A DNA stretch of 64,000 nucleotides from Branchiostoma floridae (GCF_000003815.2 NC_049983.1:19401743-19465742), one strand, 5' to 3'. Numbered from the stretch's first letter, positions 1-11,919 are shown. Numbers and translations: made by a program. The notes: a model not told the origin generated them from the sequence alone.

Positions 1-885
1 CCACCTATTAGGTGATGCTTTTCTTGGGTAATGTACCTATGGATCATATAACAAAGAAAGAAAGTCATGTATAAAGCATTTGGTTTAAAAAGACACATGT
101 ACACAGTCATGTGTATCCATATCAAAATTCTTCTAGAGCTGCCCCAAATAGGAAAAGTTTTTTGGCCTTTACAGCATTTCTTGCAGGTAACATTAGCCAA
201 TGGGGATGCTGGTCAATGGACTGGTACTTCCTGCAGGGATTCTAACATGATACAGTCAGGCCTACCGCAGTTTAAGATAGGGCCTGACAATCTTTCACCA
301 TAAGTACTCCTGTCATCAGGTTTACTGGCTGTGACATTTCTAGGCCTGGCTTGCTCCATCCCCAGAGCTCGCTTGCCACGGGGACTGTAATCTCTTCAGC
401 CAGGCGCATTGTTCCCCAGGGAAATGCCATCAGCAGGTGTGGAAGTGTAATCTGGGCAAATGCCATGCCTAAGCTGCCTGACTACTCTCACGTCAGAAAC
501 GAGGGGAAAATTATTCAATCTGGGAGCCACAAAGTGCCTGTCAAATAGTTGGGAACCAACCTACAGTCATGCATCTTGTGGTCTACGTGATTTCCATCAT
601 TGCTAGGGAATACTTCTTCAAGTGGAAGCCTATTTTATTCATCACAATTTGCAATTTCGGATGCCTCACAGCTGCCATTGTGTTATCAGCTACTCTTCCC
701 ATAAACTATTCATTGTGTTTTCAGGTTTCAAATGTAATGAAAATATTTCCCATGAGCGAAATCTGACAGTGGTAACTTCTTTATGAATATAGAAAGTTCT
801 ACTGTTCAGCAAGGGAACAAATTCTAGCTGCTAACTTCAACATTTCTTGATATCATGGGGGAAGATCTGAAGGAAACAATGTGCC
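1..885. other. Non-coding stretch, nothing recognised
   Basis: AT-rich unique-looking sequence. Only short chance open frames (under 80 codons) occur on both strands. I see no repeat, RNA gene or splice-bounded exon that I can support. Confidence 0.5.
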
Positions 886-902
886 TTGTCCTTGGTGCTG
901 AA
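886..902 (-). promoter_or_regulatory. RE1/NRSE-like site (REST binding motif), solo
   Basis: On the minus strand this reads TTCAGCACCAAGGACAA. It matches 14 of the 15 fixed positions of the RE1 core TTCAGCACCNNGGACAG; only the last base differs. RE1 is bound by the zinc-finger repressor REST/NRSF in vertebrates. Binding in this organism is an inference. Confidence 0.5.
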
Positions 903-3386
903 ATACCGAACGTGAGGTCCTTCTTTCTTTGTCCTTTTAAGTGGCAAATAATCATATTCTTGCTGAATTTTACTCTAAGATCCTTTCAGGTAAGACATTT
1001 CCGGAGACATTGGCTTTCATGTTGTGCTATTCCCCATGACAGTTTATGCTGCCTGTATTCAGTCGGCTTTCAGCATCGCTAGCTATTCAAACAGTGATAA
1101 CAACCTTATCTATACAGCTGTACGCCATCCCGGAGACACACGCCTGACATAACCGAGTCTTCAGATTGCACAAGCACAACAGCATCAAAAGGACTAAGCT
1201 TACGTAGGATATTTGCTGAGACCCATAACTGCCATAGGGAAGACAGCCTGTCACTGTGATACCTTTGAGGACCGAGCTTCCAGTGGTGAAAAGATGGCTT
1301 GCATGACAAGATTTAAGAGCGGGACAAGTAGTGAAGTAAAGGTGGAATGGTACTTCCGTCCATACAAAATGTCAAGTGCCATCTTTGTGCCTCCATATGC
1401 CTGCATGTGCATGTTGTTGGACAGTGTTTGATAGATCTACTATCAAGGTAATGGTATATGGCAATGGCAAGATGGTAGGTTGAAAGAAGTATGCCACTTT
1501 ATACAACTTCTAATGTGTCAACTCACTTTCAAAGATTTCCTTGCTGACATTTGTCACTAATACAACCTGCCCAGCAATGGTTATAAAAGCATATTTATCA
1601 CAGGAAAGTGGGCATTCTGGGCCTCCTTTGTGCCTTCCATTATTTATGGTTAAAGAGGTTTGGTCTTGTAAAAGTTGAAAATTAACTCTGGGCGGTGAAT
1701 GGCAGCCCCAAAATTAAGTCGGAGTGATAAATGTTATCTTGTTTGCTTTACCTCTGCTTTGTGTATTGAATGGGTCTGTTTTACAGCATGGACTATCAAG
1801 ATGGTGGTTAAAAGAAAGAACACAAGTTTTATTGTCCAATTTAACCCTCAAGCAGTATAAAAGTCTATGGTCACTTATTTTATGTCTTATAGATTTGTCT
1901 TTGTTTTGCAGATGGGTCTCCAACTTTAAATACAGCCCCCATCAAAATAATGTAGCCAATATAGAACATAAGGAAAACTATTGGATAATAGAACAAACAA
2001 TACTGCATGGAACTACCTTGAATGATTCTGGGTCTGTTTTTAAATTTGTTTCTTATGAATCAAACCCTATGGATTATTTTAATGTAGAAAGCAATTTTGT
2101 CCAAATTGTAGGATTGTCATAAAGTCTGTGATCCGCTTCTTGATGTACAGTTTTATCCGTGACCCATGCAGACTGTGGGACATGCAAAGTGCTGCCCAAC
2201 CCCTTATTAGTCACCTTCCCTGCCCTTTACTGCCATCCCAAGTATCGTCTCTGCTGAAGTTTTCCCCCGGTGGTGCTGTGTGAGGAATGAATGTCTTTTT
2301 GTTGTTGACCTTTGCCCCAGACTGGGGGCGGCTACTTCTTTCTGCTCGTTTCATCCCCATCGTCATAAACCAAAAAAGTCTTCCCAGTAAAAATATACAG
2401 CTCCATTGCAAGTAGACAGGATACTTTGATCAAGTCGTTTTGAACTTTTATGTGCATAATAGGACAATATATATGTTTCTTATACTGGCAGTGGTCCTTA
2501 TTTTTGTATGTGAAGGTTAGAACATAAATTGTGTCGATATTACAAGAAAGTAAGATGAGCCCTACACACACATTTCAAGAAAGATATACCTATCTGTATT
2601 CTAAAAAGACTGGATACCCCTACCCTATTATCAGTTCTAAGATGTAACAGTGACAGCCACATGTAGCACCATGTAAAGAACCATTACCATTCTATGCACC
2701 AAAGCTGTAATTGTGTGCAGCCCAGCCCATACTTCAAGGCATATGTATGAATTAGTAATATTCACTGGTTACATGCAAAACTCTTGGGCCTCACATCCCT
2801 GCATTTGCCTGTTTATTATGCCAGCACCGCAGGCATATGTCACAGGTCATCTGAGCAACAAAAGGCAGGCTTTCCAGGCGCATGAAAAATTCATCACACA
2901 ATTCATTGTTGCATGATTAGAGTAATCATAACATTGGGTCCAATTACAAACCAGTTCAGTGGGGACATTGTACAGTTCATGAGTAACCATCCTGCCATAT
3001 GGGCAGCGTCTGAAGGAACGCCTTTGAAGCTGGCAGCTCGTGGTTACCGCAGCATGGAATGTTTAACAGCATTCAGCTCAGGAGGATTGAGTTTTCACTG
3101 TGAGGATGCTTGTGCAGATATGCAGTCCCACAATATAGTCCAAGTATCATGGGAGTTTGTGTGACTAATAGGAAGAACAGCTAGGAAAAGGCAATATAAG
3201 GACAAATTTGACGTTTGGAAGGAGAGAGTGGACCTGGTCCGGGCAAGTAGCCCGCGACGATGAAGGACAAATTTACTGTAGGAAAGTTTTTCATCATAGG
3301 TAATGCTTCAAGCAACAAATCAGAACCAATGTTAATGCAATGTAGGAGTAGAGTCTGTAATCCTTTCCAGATGATGTCAAGACTAA
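903..3386. other. Non-coding stretch, nothing recognised
   Basis: Mostly AT-rich sequence with scattered open frames up to 132 codons (near 1724-2122) that have no recognisable domain and no convincing splice context. No repeat structure was seen apart from the duplication that starts at 3387. Confidence 0.45.
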
Positions 3387-3884
3387 ATCCTTTTCTTGTC
3401 ATTCCTACTCAATAAATTGAAGTGTTCTGCAAATAATTTTTAGATTTGCAGGGTATTTGTCTGGCTTACCCTTTTCATATGTAATCTCCTTATCAATGTA
3501 CACAGAGACAAACTGAAACAGAGTGTCGCGCTTATTGGTTTTAATACAATGATTTTCTTTCCCCGTGTACATATATTGCAAGATTTTTGTGGGCGGATCC
3601 TTTTCTTGTCATTCCTACTCAATAAATTGAAGTGTTCTGCAAATAATTTTTAGATTTGCAGGGTATTTGTCTGGTCTTACCCTTTTTCATCCACAAAAGC
3701 TGTCAGTGAAGATTTCTCTCTGGTGTATTAGAGGCAGTAATTTTCTTTTGGAGAACAAATTGGGTAGGCTTGCATATGTAATCTCCTTATCAATGTACAC
3801 AGAGACAAACTGAAACAGAGTGTCGCGCTTATTGGTTTTAATACAATGATTTTCTTTCCCTGTGTACATATATTGCAAGATTTT
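3387..3884. repeat. Local tandem duplication, two copies, one with an insertion
   Basis: Copy 1 covers about 3387-3587 and copy 2 about 3597-3884. Each has the same two blocks: the first starts 'atccttttcttgtcattcc' and the second starts 'catatgtaatctcc' and ends 'tatattgcaagatttt'. In copy 2 the blocks are separated by about 83 extra bases (3690-3772). The copies are nearly identical, so the event is recent or kept similar by gene conversion. Antisense open frames recur in both copies only because the DNA is duplicated. Confidence 0.85.
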
Positions 3885-3902
3885 GCAACGAGGGTATTTA
3901 GC

Positions 3903-3987
3903 GATATCAAGTCAATTGACAGAGGTTTCAAATTGCAGCATTTTTAAAATATTGCAGTTTAAAACTATTGTCTGTCAAGTTGATATC
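3903..3987. repeat. Imperfect inverted repeat (hairpin)
   Basis: The left arm starts GATATCAAGTCAATTGACAG and the right arm ends CTGTCAAGTTGATATC. The arms are about 35 bases with small gaps around a short AT-rich loop. It lies just after the 3387-3884 duplication. It could be a small foldback element; no target duplication was recognised. Confidence 0.55.
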
Positions 3988-6900
3988 TGGCAGATGAAGG
4001 TGAACTATGGATACAAATTGTTATGATAGCTTTAGCTAGCATATCGCCTTTGTCAAAAATACATATATATCTTTAAGATTATGCCCATAACTTGCAAATG
4101 AGTCAGAAAAGCTGTCCGGTCTTGAGACATTCCATGAGTTTGAAATTGTCCAGGCACTTGAACTCCTCACTCTCATCCTCAATCACTTGTCAATAGAATT
4201 CAGTTACAAAACCAAGATGGTACAAATTTTCTGATATGTTCAAGACCTGAATGACTCATGGTGGAACTTGAAGATACCGGATGTGGTTTGCTGGCGGGGA
4301 CATTACAGGATCGTGCCTTCTCGCCTGTCACTCAATGATCAATGAATGAAATGGTTGGCTGTTATATGTTCTTACAGCCCCAACTACCAGGCTTCCTCCC
4401 TCATATGTTACATCATTTATGAAGAGGAGTAATGTACCCAGGTTACTGTCTTCTCCTCCCAGCACATGAATTGTTTATGGGGGGCAATTGCACTGTGGTA
4501 AGGGCTACCATCTAACAGTGTCTATGTCTGTTTGATCAGGTGACCTGACCCATATTTGGAGGTAAAGAGACAGATGGTAAGAAAAGTGTGATGAGATGTC
4601 TAGGATAGTTTGAACATCCAACATGTAATTTCTAGCTTTCGTGACATATTATGAGGATGAACTGAACTGAAATCATGACAAATCACATGTACTTAAAATC
4701 ATTGGTAATTTTCCAACTTACTAGCTACAGCTATCAGTAAACTTCAGCTTGATTCCTCTTTTTCTTGCATTCCTAGCATGGCCAATGGCATTGTTTAGAA
4801 TAGACCTGTTTTCCTTGAAATTGCTTTTGCATCCCCATTTTTTTGCCTACAGTACTGTACTTCCTCTCACAAGCTACATGCTAGGTGTATTACATTTATA
4901 TTTGACCTAATTCAAGAACTAGTTTCATTTTCTTTTGAACTAGCATTGCTAAAAAGCTCTTGATAGCTTTCCTGTATACTCTATGCTTGATCCGTTGGGG
5001 TTACAAAAATGTAACATAAAACATTGCCGTTTCCTGCTTAAGTGTTCCCTTGCATGCAAGACTGAAACAGTCTTTGACTTCTAAGTGGTAAACAGGAAAT
5101 GGGTGCCATAATCCAGATGTTTCCGATAACCCTCGAAGCATAACATAAAAGGGACTGTCATGGATGATTTGGCAATTATGAGGCAATGCTGGCATGATAA
5201 ATAAAAGTACATAATGAATGTGCTGCATAAACATCTCAACAGAATTTTAAGTGCTTCAACCAAAAAACTTGAGGACTTGACACCAAATTTAAGTGTTTCA
5301 ATTGAAGGACTTAATAGCTTGACACAAAATGTAAACTCTTTCTCATTCTTTAAAAGATTAAAACATTGAAAAGAGATTGACAATACAAGATGAGGATAGT
5401 TCCACTTTAGCACTTAGACAACAGGTCACTAATGAAAAAAAAAGCATATTAAGCATTCTGAGATGGCCAATTTAACAAAAAGAATGCTTTATATGCATTG
5501 AGTACCCCCATAGGACAACAATTTTCATTACCATATTGTGCTCCTTTATTGACCTATACAACAAATCAATACCCATCAACTCTTGTTCTGCTGTTCTTTC
5601 CCCACGCTCCAACTTGTACCCTTTGTCCTTTTCCTCTTGATCCCCATAGGCTGTTGGTATTGATTTTGTACAGTTTTGTTTTTATGTTGTCTATCCAACA
5701 AAAGCCGTTGTCAGGTCTTTATAGCAGTCTGTATGCCAAATATAGAATACATAAGAATGTATCTTAAACCATTATTTTACTGCCTGTTTACATGCCCCCA
5801 ACAATTTTGCGCCCGTAAACATGTCTGCATTCACACATGTGTCTCAGACCTAGTTTGAATCCCAGACCTGTGATAAAATTAAGCACCAAAGGGGTTGACA
5901 GCTTAGACTTATGGGCTAATATTTGAAATATACCACAGAGGTAAGGACATTAATCTGTTTTTATTTTTTGGGTCAGAACATGTCCGACACATACAGCCAT
6001 GTATCACTCCTTGTATCTCAGCAGTACAGAGTGGCCTTTGGGCTGTTTTGCTGCTATGCTTCTCTTGCACAGTGCAAGGCAATTGCTAGTTTGACTTACA
6101 TCTAGTATACATCTGATTTTTTCAAAATTGTGATCTACTAAATAGTAAACCATTATATAGCGGTACACAGACCTTGGCATTCTTGCACTGATTTTATAGT
6201 GACTCCAACCGTTGAAATTATATGGCAGTTAACCCATTTACCCCCTACCTGCATACCATGTGTTTAGAATATACAGATTGAGCATATAGAGTTCTAGAAG
6301 ATGTACCCTATCATGAAGATGGCATCTCATGAATCTTGCCTGGCTTGCAATCAAATTATTTAGAACAGGAATTACCCTTAAATTAGCATTTTCATGAAGA
6401 CAACGGCTCTTTCCATCTTGTCTTCATTCATTTCCCATACCGAGAAATGCAAAATACCGTCACAGTGTCTCAGAGGGAATATGTCCCAATTCTTATGGAA
6501 ATTACTGATTACTTTTTTGATGGAGTTAAAACGAGGTTAACTGAGATGGCAGCTTTTATCTTAAGGTAATTGACATTTTCTAGAAAATGACCCTTGGAGA
6601 AGGACAGCCAGAAATTACTTTTTTTACACATTTAAGGATATAAGGAACCAAGCATCCCATTAACGCTCTCTAACCTCTTCAAACCCATCCCACAGTGAAA
6701 GATGTAACATAGGAATCATCTCCATTGCTTTGCTGACTTCAATGGTGATTCACATTCTTATCATATTAGTGTCAGATCTTTCTGCTGAAGTACTACTTAC
6801 AGCACATTAGAACAAAAAGAAAGTAAGTATTTTGATCAGCGTAACCAAATCTCTGAAGTATCCTTTAAAAATGTACTTGTCTCCAACCACATACTTTATG

Positions 6901-7004
6901 GCTTGTGGAATAAAAGTGTAATACCTGCTTTTAGCTTCACTGCAGAAATCAAACAATAGGAAGGTTGGATTGACCACTTCTTCATTCAAGTTGGTCAAAA
7001 TGGG
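3988..7004. other. Non-coding stretch with one short tandem duplication
   Basis: No gene or RNA recognised. The only structure seen is a 42-base imperfect tandem duplication at 5243-5326, where the two units start 'aattttaagtgcttc' and 'aaatttaagtgtttc' and both end in 'cttgacac'. Confidence 0.45.
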
Positions 7005-7048
7005 TGGATTTTTACACCAATCACTTCTTCTCCTGTTGTTACTATAAG

Positions 7049-7065
7049 TTCAGCACCACGGACAG
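7049..7065 (+). promoter_or_regulatory. RE1/NRSE-like site, array unit 1
   Basis: The sequence TTCAGCACCACGGACAG matches all 15 fixed positions of the RE1 core and is followed by 'tatcc'. An inverted degenerate half lies 66 bases downstream at 7131. Confidence 0.6.
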
Positions 7066-7226
7066 TATCCTTCAGAATTTTCCATGCATCATTGGAAAAG
7101 ATAGCTATTGGTTATCACCTTCACTGGTTTGTCTGTGGTGCCCCAACCAGACCAGGAGATGGGTGAAAGTGAAGGTGAAGGTAAACCTCTGCCACAGATC
7201 CTTCCTTCTTCTGCTGTTACTATGAG

Positions 7227-7243
7227 GTCAGCACCACGGACAG
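7227..7243 (+). promoter_or_regulatory. RE1/NRSE-like site, array unit 2
   Basis: GTCAGCACCACGGACAG matches 14 of 15 fixed RE1 positions. Confidence 0.55.
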
Positions 7244-7402
7244 TATCCTCCTGATTCAGAATATTCCCTTCTTTATTGAACAGGATAGCTATTGGTTGTT
7301 GTCATCATCACTGTTCTGTCTGTGTTGCCCCAGCCAGAACAGGTAATAGATGAAGGTGGAACCTTTGCTACAGATCCTTCCTTCTCCTGCTGCTGTTATA
7401 AG

Positions 7403-7419
7403 TTCAACACCACAGACAG
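7403..7419 (+). promoter_or_regulatory. RE1/NRSE-like site, array unit 3 (degenerate)
   Basis: TTCAACACCACAGACAG matches 13 of 15 fixed RE1 positions. Both changes are purine transitions. Confidence 0.4.
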
Positions 7420-7571
7420 TATCCTTCAGACTTTTCCCTTCATTGGAAAAGATAGCTATCGTTTATAATCTTCACTGGTATGTCTGTGGTGGCCCAGTCA
7501 GAATAGGAGATGGGTGAAGGTGGAGGAAAAACAATTTGCCGCAGATCCTTCCTTCTCCTGCTGCTACTGAG

Positions 7572-7588
7572 GTCAGCACCATGGACAG
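7572..7588 (+). promoter_or_regulatory. RE1/NRSE-like site, array unit 4
   Basis: GTCAGCACCATGGACAG matches 14 of 15 fixed RE1 positions. The central AT is the spacer I remember as most common at vertebrate RE1 sites. Confidence 0.55.
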
Positions 7589-7716
7589 TATCGTCCTGAC
7601 TCAGAATTTCCCCTGCTTCATTGAAAAGGATGGCTATTGGTTTGTTATCATCTTCACTGGTACGTCTGTGGTGCCCCAACCAGAATGAAGGTGAAGGTGA
7701 AAACTTTGCCACAGAC

Positions 7717-7733
7717 GCCAGCACCACAGACAC
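7717..7733 (+). promoter_or_regulatory. Decayed RE1-like site, array unit 5
   Basis: GCCAGCACCACAGACAC matches 11 of 15 fixed positions, so it is probably inactive. This unit is also the shortest in the array. Confidence 0.3.
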
Positions 7734-7860
7734 TATCCTTCAGAATTTTCCCTGCTTCATTGGAAAAGATAGCTATCGGTTATAATCGGTATGTCTGTGG
7801 TGCCAAACCAGAATTGGAGATGGGTGAAGGTGAAGGTAAAACCTTTGCCACGGATCATTT

Positions 7861-9677
7861 ATCATGAAGTGTGCGGCTGACGTCATGTTTTTGTAATGAA
7901 ACTTTCCATTTCACTGTTACCTCGTTCAATGCCCTTTCCATTCTATTCTATTTGCAGCAGTCTTGGCACCAGATAGGGAGGGGTGAGTAATATTGCAGGG
8001 TTTTGAAACTCTGCTCTAACGTTACGAATTTTACAGGTAAGAAAGTTGGCATGGATTTGCATTCTGAACAAATACGTCACCAGTAATGCTTTTCGTACAG
8101 CCTAAAATGTAAATAACTAATCTTAAAATGACAATTTTACAGCAAAAGGAGTCAACTTTGAAATATTGCACATCTGTATATAGTAAATACTCAACTTCAC
8201 TTTTTTTACAGGTTTAGCCAAACATACAGTCATCTGGTGTCGGTCTGAAACTGAAACCTATTCCCAGTGGTCACGTGCAATACTTCTCAGTTTTTGGATG
8301 ACATTTTTCAGGATTACAGTGGCCTTTCAAAGGGATTAAGTGATTCAGTTCGGCTTAGAAATTTTGGTGCTAGTTCTTTATCATCCGTGCACCATCTGGA
8401 GTAACATGAGCCAGCAGTGTCATACAGGCTAACACCGCTGTACAGACTGTACTGCTATGAAATTTCTTGCCTCTTATCTTGCCCTAACACTACCTGTGGC
8501 CATAATACTTATAACCCACATTTTCCTGTGTGCATCTTGGCATTCTTGCCAGAAGGAAGGTAACCATGGAAACTGATAGGTAAGGGTTAGGTTTAGGGTT
8601 ATGCCAGATGTAAAGATGAATGATTCTGGTTTCACCAGTGTTCTACTTTGGACTTCCTCAAGTATTTTGGTAGAGAAAAACTTTACCAGTGATAAGTTTT
8701 GCTGATGACACTTTTCCCGTGGATGCAAATTACTACTTGTAGATAGCTCCATGAATAACACCTTGGCAATATAATGCAGTGAAGAATATGCCGTATTATC
8801 GCATTCGCATCAATCAACATGCATCCCGCAAAGCACTTTGCTGAGACTATAAGTGCGGTGTCTTTTCTGACAGATCCTTTATTCCCGCCCCATTCGTCCG
8901 TCCTGACGTGTGTAATTGTGGGAGGATTTCTCCTACTTTATTCTCCATCTTATCAGAGTCATCTCCTGCATGCAGATGAGTGAACATAACAGCAGGAGAC
9001 TGCAGTCAGATGATGATTTGTTGGGTTTATGTTGGAACACAGTCTCTTGCGTCTGCTGAAGTTTTAGTGTAAGCCCGGCTGGCAGCTTGTGAGGGTGTAT
9101 CAAGTATTCAAGAGGGAAAACTCTGTTACTGGCATATTAACTTCATGTACATGTACTGGTACATGTGAGATTTTTAATAAAAGTTCTCAAAGCCCAAGTC
9201 ATCCTTAACAATGTGATGCTGAAAGTAGATCAACAAACCAGTAAATTCTGATTTGTAGAAATGGACACTTTTCTAAGTTTCAGGGCAAAGTTAAAAGCTA
9301 AAGGGGCAGTAGATTGACAAGGTACTGCTTTTGGGGCAAAACCCAAGTCTCTCATGTAAGATATTATCCTTAAAATCAATTTTGCATGGCCTAAATTGGT
9401 TAACCTAGTTGTATAGTCTATCGGTTGTAGAGTCCTGTATAGTATTTTAGGTTGATCTTGATTTTGATTTAAGATAGGTCTTCTTTCATTTCAATAGACC
9501 GGAAAGCATGTCCTTATGTTCCACTTCTTTATTGCAAGGTGAACACAAATGCTTTTTCTGGAGAACACGCTTGGTGAGTAAAAAATATTTCTGTCATATT
9601 CTCGTCAAGTGCTGATTTTTGGGAAGGATGGAGGGACATGTCCTGGAGACAGCCCTGAGTCTAAGGTAGGTTCTACC
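7861..9677. other. Non-coding stretch with a telomere-like patch
   Basis: No gene recognised. At 8581-8603 there is a short degenerate run related to TTAGGG (taagggttaggtttagggtt), too short to call an interstitial telomere array. ACATGT-rich words occur at about 9145-9170. Confidence 0.4.
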
Positions 9678-9986
9678 ATGGAGAGGAGAGGATTAGGACC
9701 TGTATGGATCATTTTGTGTTTGTGTGTTGGCCCTGCTCTCTCATCCTCCCTTGCCATACAGTTAAGACGGAAGCATCGACTGTGTCACTGGGTGTCCACT
9801 TTGCGTCAACTTCACATCATAACAAACAGGTGTCTGCAGCAGATAAGGGCAGCTACATTAACAGTAAGAACGCCACTCAGATGGAAAATTAGAGGCCATT
9901 ACTACTTCACGCTGGCTGCTCGCGAGGACCAAATGATTCTTCAGACTCGAGGGAATGACTTGTCAACCTCATTTCCAAAGTTGTGA
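9678..9986 (+). CDS. Candidate small secreted-protein open frame (hypothetical)
   Basis: The ATG at 9678 sits in a near-ideal eukaryotic start context (taccATGGa). The frame encodes about 102 residues. It starts MERRGLGPVWIILCLCVGPA: a short charged head followed by a hydrophobic run rich in I, L, C and V, and then small residues, which is the pattern of a signal peptide. The rest is basic, with RRK near residues 30-32 and no recognised domain. A strong-looking donor (aag|gtaggt) lies just upstream at about 9666, so this region could instead be intronic, and a weaker possible donor (cag|gtgtct) lies inside the frame. Reading on in another frame is equally open for about 60 codons. No homologue is known to me, and chance remains the leading alternative. 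Confidence 0.2.
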   Translation: MERRGLGPVWIILCLCVGPALSSSLAIQLRRKHRLCHWVSTLRQLHIITNRCLQQIRAATLTVRTPLRWKIRGHYYFTLAAREDQMILQTRGNDLSTSFPKL

Positions 9987-10459
9987 CTGATCGCATGAAG
10001 ATGAAGAAGAAAGATGGAAAGAGTGAGGGAAGATAAATCATTCAAGCCTTGAAAGTAGATGTGTTTGGTTTGTTACTTGAAGAAGCTGACCCCCTAGCTG
10101 ATAAGAATCTACAAGTAGCGGCAGGGGTGGTCTGAAGGCATTCATTTGAAATATCAAAGTGCCCTTTTCTTTGCATATAGATGGGCAGCTATACGAGCCA
10201 GCTGTTCCTTTTGAATTGTGCACTGCCTTGAGCAAAGCAACTAACCCATTAGAACTGTAAAACTCACTTCATCTTTGGGGATTGACCAGAATATTTAAAC
10301 AGAATGAGTTCCTTTTAAGTAGGTTATGGTGTATGTAACACAATGACTTCCATGTTTTAGTGGTAATGTAAGTGGTAATGTGCTGTTTTCTCTGATGTAA
10401 TGTACATGTGGTATTTGTTTCTTTGTTGTTGATGTTCTTCTTTTGCCAGATTACCATGT
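9987..10459. other. Non-coding stretch, nothing recognised
   Basis: AT-rich sequence. No repeat or exon that I can support. Confidence 0.4.
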
Positions 10460-10830
10460 AATAGGGGTTGGTACCGGTACAAAAAATTGAGTTACAGGTA
10501 CAGGTACATGTACAGACCTGATTCACGAAAACTTGAAAGGACGATGCTCAAAACAATGGTCCAATTTTCTACAAAGGAATCAATTTGGCAGAGTATCCGA
10601 CACCCACTGGCATTTTAAAATCCTGTCTTAGTAGGAATGACCATAAACTCTACTTTGCTCTTGTTATTTTCTTGAACCGGTAAGCTCCAAAACTTGTTAA
10701 CCCCTGGCATTTTAATCTGGTCATTTTCTACTTGGTCCAAAACCCGGTCCACTGCTTGGGTCCTTTTTTTCGGTCCAGTCCAACAAGAAAAAATGTGTAC
10801 AGCTGCAGGTACCTACCCCTACCATGCATT
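10460..10830 (-). repeat. Dispersed repeat copy, paired with 45155-45395
   Basis: Read on the minus strand, 10677-10830 aligns with 45155-45330 on the plus strand. Shared landmarks are 'ttcttgttggactg', 'ccagaaaatgaccag'-like blocks and a 'tggggctca/ggagctta' segment. The outer ends carry related inverted words (taggggttggtacc on the left, ggtacctacccctacc on the right), suggesting a small terminal-inverted-repeat element. The class is uncertain. Confidence 0.5.
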
Positions 10831-10889
10831 TTTCAAATGTAAGCCCAAGGGAAGAGGTATGTGACATTTCATAGAAAATGGACTTTGGT

Positions 10890-10944
10890 AGACTGGACTG
10901 GACTAGGCTGGACCGGACTGGACCAGACTGGACTGGACTGGGCT
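10890..10944 (+). repeat. Degenerate GGACT pentanucleotide array
   Basis: About 11 imperfect units of GGACT/GGACC (gactggactggactagg...). Simple-sequence repeat about 60 bases downstream of the 10460-10830 element. Confidence 0.85.
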
Positions 10945-11476
10945 ACGTTACACTGGTGTTGCCTGGCCAAGACTACACACACACTTAGATTGGCATGGAT
11001 TACACCAAAATGTACTTGTCATGACTACATTAAAAACAAATAAATGGCAAATATGGTGACCAGCTTTAGATCATAGAATTCTAGGATCTATCTCTGCTTT
11101 ATATGAGTTTTAGATCACTCGGCCGTAGGGTTGCAATAAAATGTCAGGTAATTATGACTGTGTGGCCAGCAAGGCATGTCTGTCTGATTATAAATCAAAA
11201 ATTGGCAATGATTCTTGTGATCTGAAATACATGTAGAACAGTTTAATTTTTTTTAGAAGGAACAGGGCAGCAGTAAACTCACTTTGAGAATGCATCACAA
11301 AGTTTCTTTTACTGATAAGCAAGCATCAGCCTGGAATTGAGTCTTGTTTGCTGTTGTCCACTTCCAATGCTGTTCACGGGGGGTATGTAGCAACAGTTGG
11401 AAGTGCCCTAAGGCTAACAAGTCTGAATTGCAGGCTTAGGAAGCATGCGGAGTATTGAGACAAATACTGTTGCGTG

Positions 11477-11706
11477 TTAAGGGGCACTCTCACTGCACTT
11501 GCGTCACTGCGACGTTCGAAAGATACTAAGCGAATTTCAGAGATAAAGAACAAATTTTCTTACTTTTTGTGTATTTTGTCATCTTCTAAGTCATACTTTT
11601 ACGTGTTACGCAATATCAAAATTATACAAAATCCTAGCAAATAGCAAAACAGTGCCACAGTGAACGAACCCTGCATTGACGCAAGTGCAGTGCGAGTGCA
11701 CCTTAA
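11477..11706. mobile_element. MITE with long terminal inverted repeats, TTAA-flanked
   Basis: The left end reads TTAAGGGGCACTCTCACTGC and continues 'acttgcgtca'. The right end, read on the minus strand, begins TTAAGGTGCACTCGCACTGC and continues identically, giving an inverted repeat of about 30 bases with few mismatches. TTAA occurs at both ends (11477-11480 and 11703-11706). That is the target duplication expected of piggyBac-type insertions; here the TTAA could equally be part of the terminal repeat. The interior (222 bases) is AT-rich with no coding capacity, so this is a non-autonomous element. Confidence 0.75.
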
Positions 11707-11919
11707 GGTACAGAATGCAGAATTGTGAGTAAGTTTTATTTTATACTGTCCAGCACTTCAAAGGTGTTGAACACGATTAGTCCTTATCATCCATACATCT
11801 GCATCTGATAAAGGCCAGGTAAAGTGCTCTGATTCTGTCCTGACCTATCAGCAAGGTGGGCTTACACGATTATATCCAGTGGATGGCTTACCTGATTACC
11901 GTGTGAAGGTGCCGACTTT

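Larger units (their letters stand above)
7005..7860. repeat. Tandem array of about 145-178 bp units carrying RE1-like sites
   Basis: Five units begin at about 7051, 7229, 7405, 7574 and 7719, giving periods of 178, 176, 169 and 145 bases. Each unit runs from an RE1-like core (CAGCACCACGGACAG and variants) through 'ggaaaagatagctat', then an inverted degenerate RE1-like half (GTCTGTGGTGCC, for example at 7131 and 7793), then 'aaccttTgccacagatcc'. Divergence between units shows the array is not brand new. Open frames through it on both strands are by-products of the repeat. Confidence 0.85.

Noticed and set aside
7005-7860. Regularly repeated array considered as CRISPR-like
   Set aside because: Units of 145-178 bases diverge along their whole length with no short identical repeats and unique spacers, and the genome is eukaryotic.
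8581-8603. Interstitial telomere repeat
   Set aside because: Only about three imperfect TTAGGG-like units.
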